Below, piece by piece: positions 10,399-18,922 of a stretch of DNA of 58,513 nt. Numbering within the stretch: position 1 is the stretch's first letter; the number at the start of each line of letters is the position of its first letter. The stretch is from Bog-756 sp036553725 (lineage in GTDB: Bacteria; Actinomycetota; Acidimicrobiia; Acidimicrobiales; RAAP-2): the NCBI GenBank assembly GCA_036553725.1, contig DATBOO010000163.1, positions 1 through 58,513 on the forward strand. The letters run 5' to 3'. Under the pieces are notes generated by a model. The model was not told where the DNA came from, made no database searches, and was given only the letters and a program-made list of their open reading frames with translations. Position numbers and translations under genes: made by a program.

Positions 10399-11118
10399 TC
10401 ACAGCGTAGTGCCTGACTTCCCAGGCGGGTGGATGGCCGGACCGGGGGCTCGGTCCCCGAACAAGGCCCGACCCAGGCGCACCATGGTCGAGCCCTCGGA
10501 CAGTGCCACCTCCAGGTCGTCGGACATGCCCAGGGAGCGCACGGGCAGGGCCAGGGCGTCGGCCAGGGAGGACACCTGCGCAAATCCCGGGCGGGCCTCC
10601 TCCGGCGGTCCGGGCCGGCCCACGGCCATCAGGCCAGCCACGTCCAAGGCCTCGTCGCGCAGACCCCCCACCAGCTCCCGCACCCGGTCAGGAGGACAGC
10701 CCCTCCGCCCGGGGCGCCCGACCACGTCCACCTGGACCAGCACCTTCGCCCCCGGGAGCCGCCCGGCGATGGCCCGCCCCTCCTCGATCCGGCTCACGGC
10801 CTGCCACCAGGTCACCAACGGCACCAGGCGGGGCACCTTGTTCCGCTGCACGGCTCCGAGGAAGTGCCACACGGCGCCTGGGCCAGCGACCGGCGGCCCG
10901 GCGGTGACCTCCCGGGCCTTGGCCAGAAGCTCGTCGGCATAGTTCTCCCCGATCTCGGTCAGGCCCGCACCGAGAGCGGCCCGTACCGCGTCCGCGCCGA
11001 AGCCCTTCGTCACCGCCACGATCCGGACAGCGCCAGGATCGGCGGAAGACGCGGCGATCCGACGGTGGACCTCCTCGAGGCGTCGGCCGAAGCCGCGCTG
11101 GTCGAAGGGCGGCGTCAC
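10399..11118 (-). CDS. yggS: YggS/PROSC pyridoxal-phosphate homeostasis protein
   Basis: A 239-aa single-domain PLP-binding protein with an alanine-racemase-like barrel and no known catalysis; it buffers vitamin B6. The PLP lysine is in RIVAVTKGFGADAV, and other family motifs are GENYADELLAKA, WHFLGAVQRNKV, and the phosphate-binding LGMSDDLEVALSEGSTMVRLGRALFG. The GTG start at 11118 overlaps the pgeF stop as GTGA. It sits between pgeF and sepF as in other actinobacteria; 13 nt separate it from sepF. Confidence 0.94.
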   Translation of the reverse strand: MTPPFDQRGFGRRLEEVHRRIAASSADPGAVRIVAVTKGFGADAVRAALGAGLTEIGENYADELLAKAREVTAGPPVAGPGAVWHFLGAVQRNKVPRLVPLVTWWQAVSRIEEGRAIAGRLPGAKVLVQVDVVGRPGRRGCPPDRVRELVGGLRDEALDVAGLMAVGRPGPPEEARPGFAQVSSLADALALPVRSLGMSDDLEVALSEGSTMVRLGRALFGDRAPGPAIHPPGKSGTTL

Positions 11119-11846
11119 TCCGGGACGCTCCCACCCTCTGACCACACGATCAGGGCCTGCCTCCCGCGCTCCGCTCGCGCCCGGTGGGAGAAGTACCCGC
11201 CGGCGCAGGCCGTGCAGGCGTTGATCCCCGGTGCCTCGGCCGCCCCGCCGGCGGCCAGCGCCCCCGACACGGTGGCCGGGAGGTCGAGCGCCGGCCGGCC
11301 GCCTCCGGTGCGGCCGCGCACCCGCTCGCCGTAGACGCCGGCCACGGTGCCGAGGTCGTCCTCGGAGAACTCGTAGCAGCCGGGGTGGATACAAGGACCG
11401 AGTGCCCCCACCACATCGGTGGCACCCAGTCCCCGCATGGCGCCGACCGCGGCCTCCACCACTCCGCCCACCAGGCCTCGCCAGCCGGCGTGCACTGCCG
11501 CGAACACCCCTTCCCGGCTGCCCAGGGCGATGGCGGCACAGTCAGCGGTGAACACGACCACCGCCACCTCCGGTGCCGACGACACCAGGACGTCGCCCGA
11601 TCCCGCGCCGCGCGAACCGACGCGGTGGGGATCCGTCGGCGACCGCCGGGCGCCCGTGGCGGTGGCGGCGACCACCACGGTCGATCCGTGGACCTGGTCC
11701 ACCCACTGGACCTCGCGCACCGGGCTGCGCCCATCCGCCCGGTCGGTGGCGAGGCGCGCCCATGCTTCGAGGCCGGCGCCGCGGTGGTCGGGCCCCCCGG
11801 TGGGACGAAGGTCGCCGCAGGAGGCGTCACTCCAGGCGGCATGCAC
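11115..11846 (-). CDS. pgeF: Laccase-domain peptidoglycan editing factor PgeF (YfiH family)
   Basis: A 243-aa metal-dependent amidase-like protein. In E. coli PgeF removes faulty residues (L-Ser in place of L-Ala) from peptidoglycan precursors, while other members act as purine nucleosidases. Zinc and catalytic residues are in QVHGSTVVV, FTADCAAIALG and AAVHAGWRGLVGGVV, with GPCIHPGCYEF near the end. The GTG at 11846 is the first start after the ftsZ stop, leaving a 35-nt gap; the ribosome site is weak so the start is uncertain. Coupled to yggS by GTGA and probably part of the ftsZ transcript. Confidence 0.92.
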   Translation of the reverse strand: MHAAWSDASCGDLRPTGGPDHRGAGLEAWARLATDRADGRSPVREVQWVDQVHGSTVVVAATATGARRSPTDPHRVGSRGAGSGDVLVSSAPEVAVVVFTADCAAIALGSREGVFAAVHAGWRGLVGGVVEAAVGAMRGLGATDVVGALGPCIHPGCYEFSEDDLGTVAGVYGERVRGRTGGGRPALDLPATVSGALAAGGAAEAPGINACTACAGGYFSHRARAERGRQALIVWSEGGSVPE

Positions 11847-11881
11847 GGACCCGATGATCAGGACAGGGGCGGTGTCCCGGC

Positions 11882-13003
11882 TCAGCGCAGGAACGAGGGC
11901 ACGTCGAAGTCGTCGTCGCCCAGATCGAGTTCGTCGTCTGCCGGCGCAGCGAAGATGTCCTCGTGGACACCCTCCGCCCCGAGGACGCGGCTGCGGGCCT
12001 CGTCCCGACCGGTGGACTCCACGTGGCCGGTCCGCCCCGGGGTCTGGGCTTCCCACCGCTCGAATCCCGCGGCGATCACCGTGACCCTGACCTCTTCGCC
12101 CATGCTCTCGTCGATGACGCTGCCGAAGATGATGTTTGCGTCCGGGTGGGCCACACCATGGATGATCTCGGCGGCCTCGTTCACCTCGAACAGCCCGAGG
12201 TCGGGCCCACCGGCGATGTTGAGCAGGATGCCCCTCGCCCCTTCGATCGAGGCCTCGAGCAGCGGACTGGTGATGGCGGCCCTGGCCGCATTGACCGATC
12301 GCCCCTCGCCGGTGGCCGACCCGATCCCCATGATGGCGGTCCCGGCGTTGCTCATGATCATCTTCACGTCGGCGAAGTCGGTGTTGATCAAGCCGGGCAC
12401 GGTGATCAGGCTGGTGATCCCCAGGACGCCCTGCATCAGCACCTCATCGGCCATCTTGAAGGCGTTGACCATCGACGTCTTCTCGTTGGAGACGGTCAGC
12501 AGCCGGTCATTGGGGATGATGATCAGCGTGTCCACCTCCTCCTTCAGGCTCTGGATGCCCTGCTCGGCCTGGACGGACCGCCTCCGGCCCTCGAAGGTGA
12601 AGGGACGGGTCACCACCCCGATGGTGAGCGCCCCGAGGCCCTTGGCGATCTCCGCCACCACCGGGGCGGCGCCGGTGCCCGTGCCACCGCCCTTTCCGGC
12701 GGTGATGAAGACCATGTCCGCGCCCTTGAGCGCCTCCTCGATCTCCGAGCGGTGCTCCTCGGCGGCCAGTCGCCCGACCTCGGGATCACTCCCCGCGCCC
12801 AGACCCCTGGTCAGTTGGCGGCCGATGTCCAGCTTGAGGTCGGCGTCGCTCATGAGCAGTGCCTGGGCGTCGGTGTTGGTGGCGATGAACTCGACGCCGC
12901 GCAGGCCCGCCTCGATCATGCGGTTGACGGCGTTGACCCCGCCCCCGCCGACCCCGAGCACTTTGATGACGGCGAAATAGTTGTTCTGCGCCGGAACGGT
13001 CAT
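11882..13003 (-). CDS. ftsZ: Cell division GTPase FtsZ
   Basis: A 373-aa tubulin homologue that builds the Z ring. The nucleotide site is visible: VLGVGGGGVNAVNRM, the tubulin signature GKGGGTGTGAAPVVA near residues 103-117, and the T7 loop NTDFADVKMIM. A variable acidic linker (about residues 318-360) leads to the C-terminal peptide DFDVPSFLR, which binds SepF and FtsW-type partners. The ATG at 13003 has AAGGGA upstream. It has its own promoter (13061-13089), as expected for a gene needed at higher dose than the mur genes before it. Confidence 0.98.
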   Translation of the reverse strand: MTVPAQNNYFAVIKVLGVGGGGVNAVNRMIEAGLRGVEFIATNTDAQALLMSDADLKLDIGRQLTRGLGAGSDPEVGRLAAEEHRSEIEEALKGADMVFITAGKGGGTGTGAAPVVAEIAKGLGALTIGVVTRPFTFEGRRRSVQAEQGIQSLKEEVDTLIIIPNDRLLTVSNEKTSMVNAFKMADEVLMQGVLGITSLITVPGLINTDFADVKMIMSNAGTAIMGIGSATGEGRSVNAARAAITSPLLEASIEGARGILLNIAGGPDLGLFEVNEAAEIIHGVAHPDANIIFGSVIDESMGEEVRVTVIAAGFERWEAQTPGRTGHVESTGRDEARSRVLGAEGVHEDIFAAPADDELDLGDDDFDVPSFLR

Positions 13004-13060
13004 GTAATCCCTTACCCTCGACCAAAGGTTGAAACCGTTCCAACCGGCGAGTTGCTGCCC

Positions 13061-13089
13061 ACGATACGGTCAGCGGAGTACCTGGTCAA
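13061..13089 (-). promoter_or_regulatory. Putative ftsZ promoter
   Basis: On the minus strand TTGACC (13089-13084), a 17-bp spacer and TATCGT (13066-13061) make a good sigma-70-type promoter inside the ftsQ-ftsZ gap. The predicted leader is about 50 nt and holds an imperfect dyad at 13028-13046 (GGTTGAA facing TTCCAACC) just before the ribosome site. Confidence 0.55.
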
Positions 13090-13148
13090 GCACAGTCGAC
13101 GCCTGGAGGACACGGTGCCGGCCCCTTGTCAGCACCGGTCCGGCGCCC

Positions 13149-13964
13149 TCAACCGCTCACCGTCGGGGACTGGGGCACCGTGACGTCGATGGTGGACGTG
13201 GGGTGCAGCGAGGCGTGGGCCAGGATGGCGGCCACATCCTCGTACTTGGTGGGCAGATCGGTTCCGGTCCCGAGCAGGACGGTGATCCCCGAATCGAGAG
13301 CCAGGCCGATGCTGCCATCCGGCGCCATCGACACCGAGCGCACCTGGGAGGCGAAGGCCGGTGGCAAGGTGCGGCTCACGGCCAGCGCCGGCCCCGCCTC
13401 CGGGGGGGTCGAGCCCCCCACCGGAGCTGGCGCCACCACCCCTCGGGCGGTGTGCACGACGAGCACGGTGAGGCCCGGCACAGGGACCGGCCCCACCTGA
13501 AGGGTCCGTCCGTGGCCGTCGAGCGTGGACCACGACGCTCCCGGGCCGGCCATCTGGACCACCGGCACCCGCTCGGTCACCGCGATCTGGACGCCGTCGG
13601 GCCAGTGGCGGTGCACCTCCGCCCCGGCGATGAACGGAAGCGCCTCCACCCGCCTGGCGGTGGCACCTGGGTCGGTGCTGATCAGCGGCGGGTGGTGGTC
13701 GAGGCCGGCTGCGGCCACGATGGCGGCCGAGCTGGTGTGGGGGTGGGCACCGGTGACCGTGACCACCCTGGCACTGAACATCGGGGTGTGCAGCAGGCCC
13801 ACGATGGCGGCCACCAGGGACAATGCCGCCACAACGGCGATGATCCACCGCAGCCGGCGGCGGCCCTGGCTGCGTTGGATGTCGGCCCGACGCTGCCGGA
13901 TCCGGGGGTCGATGGACGACAGCTCATCGGCCGGCGGCGGAATCGGAGTTGTGGATGGGCTCAC
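13149..13964 (-). CDS. ftsQ: Cell division protein FtsQ
   Basis: A 271-aa bitopic membrane protein of the divisome. A basic cytoplasmic N-terminus (QRSQGRRRLRW) leads to a membrane segment at about residues 39-60 (WIIAVVAALSLVAAIVGLLH), then the POTRA domain (FSARVVTVTGAHPHTSSAAIV ...) and the FtsQ beta domain (HWPDGVQIAVTERVPVV). The GTG start at 13964 overlaps the murB stop as GTGA. A 145-nt gap with a promoter separates it from ftsZ. Confidence 0.95.
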   Translation of the reverse strand: MSPSTTPIPPPADELSSIDPRIRQRRADIQRSQGRRRLRWIIAVVAALSLVAAIVGLLHTPMFSARVVTVTGAHPHTSSAAIVAAAGLDHHPPLISTDPGATARRVEALPFIAGAEVHRHWPDGVQIAVTERVPVVQMAGPGASWSTLDGHGRTLQVGPVPVPGLTVLVVHTARGVVAPAPVGGSTPPEAGPALAVSRTLPPAFASQVRSVSMAPDGSIGLALDSGITVLLGTGTDLPTKYEDVAAILAHASLHPTSTIDVTVPQSPTVSG

Positions 13965-14905
13965 CCGGCACCGGTCCGGGAGCCGGAGAATCCGACCAGG
14001 CGCACCTCGGTGCGAAGGTCCACCCCGGTGGCGGCGGCCACCGCTGCCTGCAGGTGGGCGATGAGCCGCTCCACGTCGTCGGCCGAGCCGCCCGGGTCGG
14101 CCTGGATGAAATTGGCGTGCTTGGCCGAGACCTCGGCCGTCCCGATCCGGAACCCCTTCAGCCCGCACTCCTCGATCAGCCGTCCGGCCGAGTCGCCGGG
14201 GGGATTGGTGAACACCGACCCGGCATTGGAACCCCCCGGCTGGTTGGCCCGCCGCCACCGCACGATCTCGTCGATGGTGGCCCTGGACTCCTCGGGGCGG
14301 CCGGGCTCGAGGTGGTAGACGCCGGCCACGACGACGTCGGTGGGAGCCAGGTCGGCGTGCCGGTAGCCGAAGCCCAACCGCTCGGCCGGAGCCTCGTGCA
14401 CCAGGCCCGAGGCCAGGTCGACCCAGCGGTAGGCGACCAGGGTGGCCGCCGTGTCGGATCCGTGGCCGCCCGCGTTCATCCGGATGGCGCCGCCGACCGA
14501 GCCCGGCACCCCCACCGCCCACTCGAGGCCATGCAGCCCGGCCGCCGCCGTCCGCCGGGCCAGCACCGGGAGGCTGACGGCCGCTCCCGCCTCCACCCGG
14601 TCGCCGTCGATCGACAGCCGGTCGAACCCGGTCCCGAGGGCGACCACCAGGCCCTCGAACCCCCGGTCGGCCACCAGCAGGTTCGAGCCCCGGCCGAGTG
14701 GCAGCACGGGAACCTCCAGGCCATCGAGCCCGTGGGCCAGGGCCACCAGCTGGGCTTCGTCGCCCGGCTCGGCGAACAGCGCCGCCGCCCCGCCCACCCG
14801 GTAAGTGGTGAGGGGCCCGATGGGATGGTCGGCGCGGGCCCGGGCCCCGAGCGCGCCCCGGAGCGTGGCCAGATGGGCGCGAGGCACGGGCACCGACCGC
14901 CTCAC
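13961..14905 (-). CDS. murB: UDP-N-acetylenolpyruvoylglucosamine reductase
   Basis: A 314-aa FAD enzyme that makes UDP-MurNAc. FAD-binding motifs are PLTTYRVGGAAALFAEPGD, LPLGRGSNLLVADRGF and AVGVPGSVGGAIRMNAGGHG. The catalytic serine region is NAGSVFTNPPGDSAGRLIEECGLKG, and the C-terminal motif KHANFIQADPGG is present. The GTG start at 14905 overlaps the murC stop as GTGA. Finding murB between murC and ftsQ is common in actinobacteria. Confidence 0.96.
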   Translation of the reverse strand: MRRSVPVPRAHLATLRGALGARARADHPIGPLTTYRVGGAAALFAEPGDEAQLVALAHGLDGLEVPVLPLGRGSNLLVADRGFEGLVVALGTGFDRLSIDGDRVEAGAAVSLPVLARRTAAAGLHGLEWAVGVPGSVGGAIRMNAGGHGSDTAATLVAYRWVDLASGLVHEAPAERLGFGYRHADLAPTDVVVAGVYHLEPGRPEESRATIDEIVRWRRANQPGGSNAGSVFTNPPGDSAGRLIEECGLKGFRIGTAEVSAKHANFIQADPGGSADDVERLIAHLQAAVAAATGVDLRTEVRLVGFSGSRTGAG

Positions 14906-16299
14906 CAACCCGGGTCGGACATCAGCTCGTCCGGGAGCGAGGTGAGGTCGCCGGCTCCGAGGGTGCAGCAGAGGTCGCCGGCCTCGAGGAGGTCGCCCAC
15001 CGTGCGGCGGAGGGCGGCCCGGCCGGACACGTAGGCGACGGGGATCTCGGGGAACGACCGGCGGATGGCATCGGCCACCAGTTGGCCGGACACACCGGGC
15101 ACCGGGGGCTCGCCCGCCCCGTAGACGTCGGTGACCACGGCCAGGTCGGCGTCGGCGAAGGCCTGGCCGAATTCGGACCACAGCGCCGCCGTGCGACTGT
15201 AGCGGTGGGGCTGGAAGACGGCCACCACCCGGCGCCAGTCGCCGTTGCGCGCCGCCGCCAGGGCGGCCCGGACCTCGGACGGAAGGTGGGCGTAGTCGTC
15301 GACGAAGGTGACCCCGTTGGCGGTGCCGCGGAATTCGAATCGCCGGGCGACCCCGGCGAACCGGGCCAGCGCCCTGGCCGCGGCCGCGAAGGGGACGCCG
15401 GCGACCAGGGCGGCCACCGTGGCCAGGGCGGCGTTCTTGGCGTTGTGGAGGCCGGGGACGGGGACCGCCAGCCGGCCCAGCTGGTCACCGGCCGGGCCGG
15501 TCAGTCCGAACGAGACCGAGCTGCGGGCCAGGTCCAGGTCGACCAGGCGGTAGGTGCACTCCGGTGTCATCCCGACCAGGTCGGACCCGGCCGCCCGGCC
15601 GATGCGTGCCGCCTCCGGGTCGTCGCCACCGACCACCCGTCGGTGGCGTGCACTCCCGGCGAACTCCGCGAACGCCGATCTGACGGCGGCGAAGGAGCCG
15701 TAATGGTCGAGATGGTCCGGCTCGACATTGGTGATGACGGCGATGTCCGGCACGAGGGCCAGGAAGGTGCCGTCGCTCTCGTCGGCCTCGACCACCAGCC
15801 ACTCGCCTTCGTCCCATACGGCGTTGGTGCCGATCTCGTTCACGTCGCCCCCGATGAGGAAGGACGGGCGGATCCCGGCTTCGACCAGGAGCAGGGCCAG
15901 CATCGAGGCAGTGGTGGTCTTCCCGTGGGTGCCGGCTACGGCGATGCAGCGCCGGAGCGAGGCGATGGCGGCCAGGGCCTCGGACCGGGCCAGCACGGCG
16001 ATGCCGCGACGTCGGGCCTCGGCCACCTCGGGGTTGCCGGCGCCGACCGCCGACGAGATGGCCACCACGTCGGCGGATCCCACATTCGCCCCCGAGTGGC
16101 CGATGGCCACCTCGATCCCGTTCCGACGCAGGCGGTCGGTCACCCCCGAGGCCTTGAGGTCGCTGCCGGTGACCCGGTGGCCCATGGCGGCCAGGGCGGT
16201 GGCGATGGCGCTCATCCCGGCCCCGCCGATCCCCACGACATGCACGGTGACCGGCCGGGCAGGGTCGATCAGCCCGGAGGTGCCGGGCGCCCCGGTCAT
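14902..16299 (-). CDS. murC: UDP-N-acetylmuramate--L-alanine ligase
   Basis: A 465-aa ATP-dependent ligase that adds the first amino acid to UDP-MurNAc. The N-terminal Rossmann motif is VHVVGIGGAGMSAIA, the ATP loop is GTHGKTTTASMLALL, the central domain has NVEPDHLDHYGS, and the C-terminal domain has VFQPHRYSRTAAL. The ATG overlaps the murG stop as ATGA. It is one of only two Mur ligases in this dcw cluster; murD and murF are not here. Confidence 0.97.
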   Translation of the reverse strand: MTGAPGTSGLIDPARPVTVHVVGIGGAGMSAIATALAAMGHRVTGSDLKASGVTDRLRRNGIEVAIGHSGANVGSADVVAISSAVGAGNPEVAEARRRGIAVLARSEALAAIASLRRCIAVAGTHGKTTTASMLALLLVEAGIRPSFLIGGDVNEIGTNAVWDEGEWLVVEADESDGTFLALVPDIAVITNVEPDHLDHYGSFAAVRSAFAEFAGSARHRRVVGGDDPEAARIGRAAGSDLVGMTPECTYRLVDLDLARSSVSFGLTGPAGDQLGRLAVPVPGLHNAKNAALATVAALVAGVPFAAAARALARFAGVARRFEFRGTANGVTFVDDYAHLPSEVRAALAAARNGDWRRVVAVFQPHRYSRTAALWSEFGQAFADADLAVVTDVYGAGEPPVPGVSGQLVADAIRRSFPEIPVAYVSGRAALRRTVGDLLEAGDLCCTLGAGDLTSLPDELMSDPGW

Positions 16300-17471
16300 C
16301 GCCGGGGCCTCCGCCCCGGCGGCCTGGCGCTGGCCTCGACGACCCGGGCCCCGGCCGCGGCGGCGTCGGGCCGGCCCAACGCGGAGGCGGCCCGCCCCAT
16401 GGCGTCGAGCCCGGAGGGGTCGACGAGCATCCCGTCGAGCGTAACGTCAAGCCCCGCGGCATCGCAGTCGGCATCCGGCAGGAGGATCGCCGCCCCCGCC
16501 CGCTCGAGCACCCGGGCGTTGGCCGTCTGATGGTCGTCGGGGGCACCGGGCAGCGGGACCAGGATCGACGGCACCCCGGCGGCGGCCAACTCGGCCACCG
16601 TCATCGCCCCGGCCCGGCACACCACCATGTCGGCCGCCGTGTACACCGCGCCCATCCGGTCCTCCCACGGCACCCTCGATACGAACAACTCTGCCTGGGG
16701 CGACCGTCCCTCCGCGGGGGCCTCGTCCGGTGGCGACGTGGGCGCATACTCAGGCCAGTCCCGACGGCCGACGATGTGGAGGATCGACCGGTCGCCCCGG
16801 TCCTTCCAGCGGTCGATCAGCCCCACGGCCGACCGGTTGAGCCGCCGCGCCCCGAGGGATCCGCCGAACACGGCCACCGTGTGGCGGTCCTCCGGCAGCC
16901 CGAGCAGCGCCCGGGCCACCCGCCGGTCCTCCGGGTCGCGACGGACCGAGGCGATCTCCCGTCTCACCGGGGTGCCGGTCACCACCGCCCGGGGGAGCGG
17001 GGTTCCCTCCCATCCCACCGCGCTGGCCCGGGCGAACCTTCCGAGGAACCGGTTGGCCGCCCCCGGCACCGCGTCGACGTTCACCAGCACCAGGGGGACG
17101 CGGAGCACCACGGCCGCCAGGGATGCCGCCAGGGATGCGTAGCCCCCCACCGAGACCACGACGCGGGGCCGGGCGCGGGCCACCACCCCCAACCCCCGGA
17201 CGGCGGCCACCGCCAGCCCGCACAGGGCGACAGCGTTCTCCCCGAGTGCCCGGGGGCGCAGGCTGCGGACGATGCCCCGGCCCGGGAGCAGGGTGAAGGG
17301 GAAGCCCCGCCCCTCCAAGGTGGCCTGGTCCTGGCCGCGCCCGGAGCCGACGAACTCGATGCTGGCCCGTTCGTGCCCGGCGTCGACCAGCGCCTCGGCG
17401 ATGGCCAGCGCCGGCTGGAGATGTCCGGCGGTGCCTCCGCCGGCCATCAGGGCGAACCGCACCCGGGTCAC
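16296..17471 (-). CDS. murG: UDP-GlcNAc:undecaprenyl-PP-MurNAc-pentapeptide transferase
   Basis: A 391-aa peripheral membrane glycosyltransferase (GT28) that turns lipid I into lipid II. The glycine-rich loop MAGGGTAGHLQPALA is at the N-terminus, the second loop is VFGGSLGARRLN, and the donor-binding motif is CRAGAMTVAELAAAGVPSILVPLP with DDHQTANA. The GTG at 17471 is chosen because it overlaps the ftsW stop as GTGA, following the pattern of the cluster; a second GTG at 17462 is in frame. Confidence 0.96.
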   Translation of the reverse strand: MTRVRFALMAGGGTAGHLQPALAIAEALVDAGHERASIEFVGSGRGQDQATLEGRGFPFTLLPGRGIVRSLRPRALGENAVALCGLAVAAVRGLGVVARARPRVVVSVGGYASLAASLAAVVLRVPLVLVNVDAVPGAANRFLGRFARASAVGWEGTPLPRAVVTGTPVRREIASVRRDPEDRRVARALLGLPEDRHTVAVFGGSLGARRLNRSAVGLIDRWKDRGDRSILHIVGRRDWPEYAPTSPPDEAPAEGRSPQAELFVSRVPWEDRMGAVYTAADMVVCRAGAMTVAELAAAGVPSILVPLPGAPDDHQTANARVLERAGAAILLPDADCDAAGLDVTLDGMLVDPSGLDAMGRAASALGRPDAAAAGARVVEASARPPGRRPRR

Positions 17472-18754
17472 CGGTTTGGGGAAGGGCGTCGCCGGTGCGG
17501 GGCGGGCGGCGCGGCGCGCTCCTGGGCGGCGATGTTCAACAGGATGCCGACGGCGGCCATGGTCACGATCAGGGAGGAGCCTCCGAACGAGATGAAGGGC
17601 AGCGGGATGCCGGTGACCGGAAGCACCCCGATCACCGCCCCGATGTTGATGATGACCTGGCTGCTGATCCAGGTGGTGATGCCCACCGCCAACAGGCTGC
17701 CGAAGCGGTCGGGGGCCCGGGTGGCGGCCCGGAGCCCGAACCAGGCCAGGCCGAAGAACAGGGCCAGCAGGGCGAAGGCGCCGATGAGGCCGAGCTCCTC
17801 CCCCACCACCGAGAAGATGAAGTCCGTGTAGGCGTTGGGAAGGGTGCCCCACTTCTCGCGGCCACCCCCCAGGCCGAGGCCGAACACGTGCCCCGACCCC
17901 AGTCCGATCAGCGACTGCCAGACCTGGTAGCCCGAGCCCGACTGATGGGCCCCCGGGTTGAGGAAGGAGAGGATGCGGTCCCGGCGGTACGGGTCGGCCA
18001 GGCCGACCACGACGGCCAGCACCGAGAACCCGCCCAGGATCTTCATGATCGGGCCCATGCCCACTCCGCCCATGAACAGGATGCCGAAGGCGATGCAGCT
18101 GAGCACGAGGGCGGTACCCATGTCCGGCTGCTTCAGGATCAGGAGGCCGGAGATGCCCAGGACGGCCAGGACCGGCACGATTACCATCTTCGGGTCAGCC
18201 GACCGGTCGGCCCGCCGGGTCAACAGGTCAGCAGCGAACACGGCCAGGGCCAGCTTCATCAGCTCGGACGGCTGGAGCTGCAGCATGCCGATCCCGATCC
18301 ACCGGGACGAGCCTCCGGCAGTGACCCCGAAGTGAGGCATGAGCACCAGGACCAGCAGGGCCAGGGTCACCACGACCAGCGGGCCCCGGACGGCCCGCCA
18401 CCTCCGGTAGTCCACCCTCGACGCGATGAGCAGCGCACCGATGCCCACCCCCGTCCACATCAGCTGGCGGATGAAGATCGCCCACGGCGACCCGTAGAGC
18501 CTCAGCGAGACGACCGGCGACGCCGACCCCACCATGACCAGGCCGAAGACGCACAAGACCCCGACCAGGGCGGCGATGGCGCCAGCGGTCCCCAGCCGGC
18601 CCAGCCGGCCCGTCCGCCTCGGCTCCGGAGCGACCGCCGGACGGGTGCGGGCACCCGGACCGGGACCAGTGGCTGGACGGGACCTCGCCGATGCGGCGCT
18701 ATTGGACGGATGGCGTCCCCGGGTCACCGTCCGGGCGGATGTCCGGTCAGCCAC
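17468..18754 (-). CDS. ftsW: Lipid II polymerase / divisome protein FtsW
   Basis: A 428-aa SEDS-family peptidoglycan glycosyltransferase with about ten membrane segments. Family signatures are GGSSRWIGIGMLQLQPSE, LKQPDMGTALVL, YQVWQSLIGLGSGHVFG, VVGEELGLIGA and the C-terminal PFISFGGSSL. The N-terminal 55 residues are a basic, Ser/Thr/Pro-rich cytoplasmic tail. The GTG at 18754 is chosen because AAGGAGGGGG lies directly upstream. In most clusters murD comes just before ftsW; here there are only 168 non-coding bases to mraY. Confidence 0.96.
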   Translation of the reverse strand: MADRTSARTVTRGRHPSNSAASARSRPATGPGPGARTRPAVAPEPRRTGRLGRLGTAGAIAALVGVLCVFGLVMVGSASPVVSLRLYGSPWAIFIRQLMWTGVGIGALLIASRVDYRRWRAVRGPLVVVTLALLVLVLMPHFGVTAGGSSRWIGIGMLQLQPSELMKLALAVFAADLLTRRADRSADPKMVIVPVLAVLGISGLLILKQPDMGTALVLSCIAFGILFMGGVGMGPIMKILGGFSVLAVVVGLADPYRRDRILSFLNPGAHQSGSGYQVWQSLIGLGSGHVFGLGLGGGREKWGTLPNAYTDFIFSVVGEELGLIGAFALLALFFGLAWFGLRAATRAPDRFGSLLAVGITTWISSQVIINIGAVIGVLPVTGIPLPFISFGGSSLIVTMAAVGILLNIAAQERAAPPAPHRRRPSPNR

Positions 18755-18922
18755 GCCCCCCTCCTTGCCGCCTGGCCCCGGCGGCCACTGGCTCTCCCGA
18801 CACTGCCCCTCCCGACACTCCGACGGCCGCACGCACCCGTCCAGCCTCGCCCACCAGGGCCGGTGGGTGGTGGAGCCTCGGCCGGCCCGACCGCCCGGAG
18901 GGTACGGGTGACCCCGGAGCCG
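18755..18922. other. Gap where murD would be expected
   Basis: 168 bp between mraY and ftsW on the minus strand. No ATP-loop or other Mur ligase fragment is readable in any frame. It holds a short direct repeat on the minus strand (CAGTGTCGGGAG-like followed by TGTCGGGAGAGCCAGTGG) near 18795-18815, and the ftsW ribosome site. Confidence 0.5.

Noticed and set aside
17468..18832. Longer FtsW start at 18832
   Set aside because: The GTG at 18754 has a strong AAGGAGG site, while the upstream part has Cys/Arg-rich sequence with no conservation signals.
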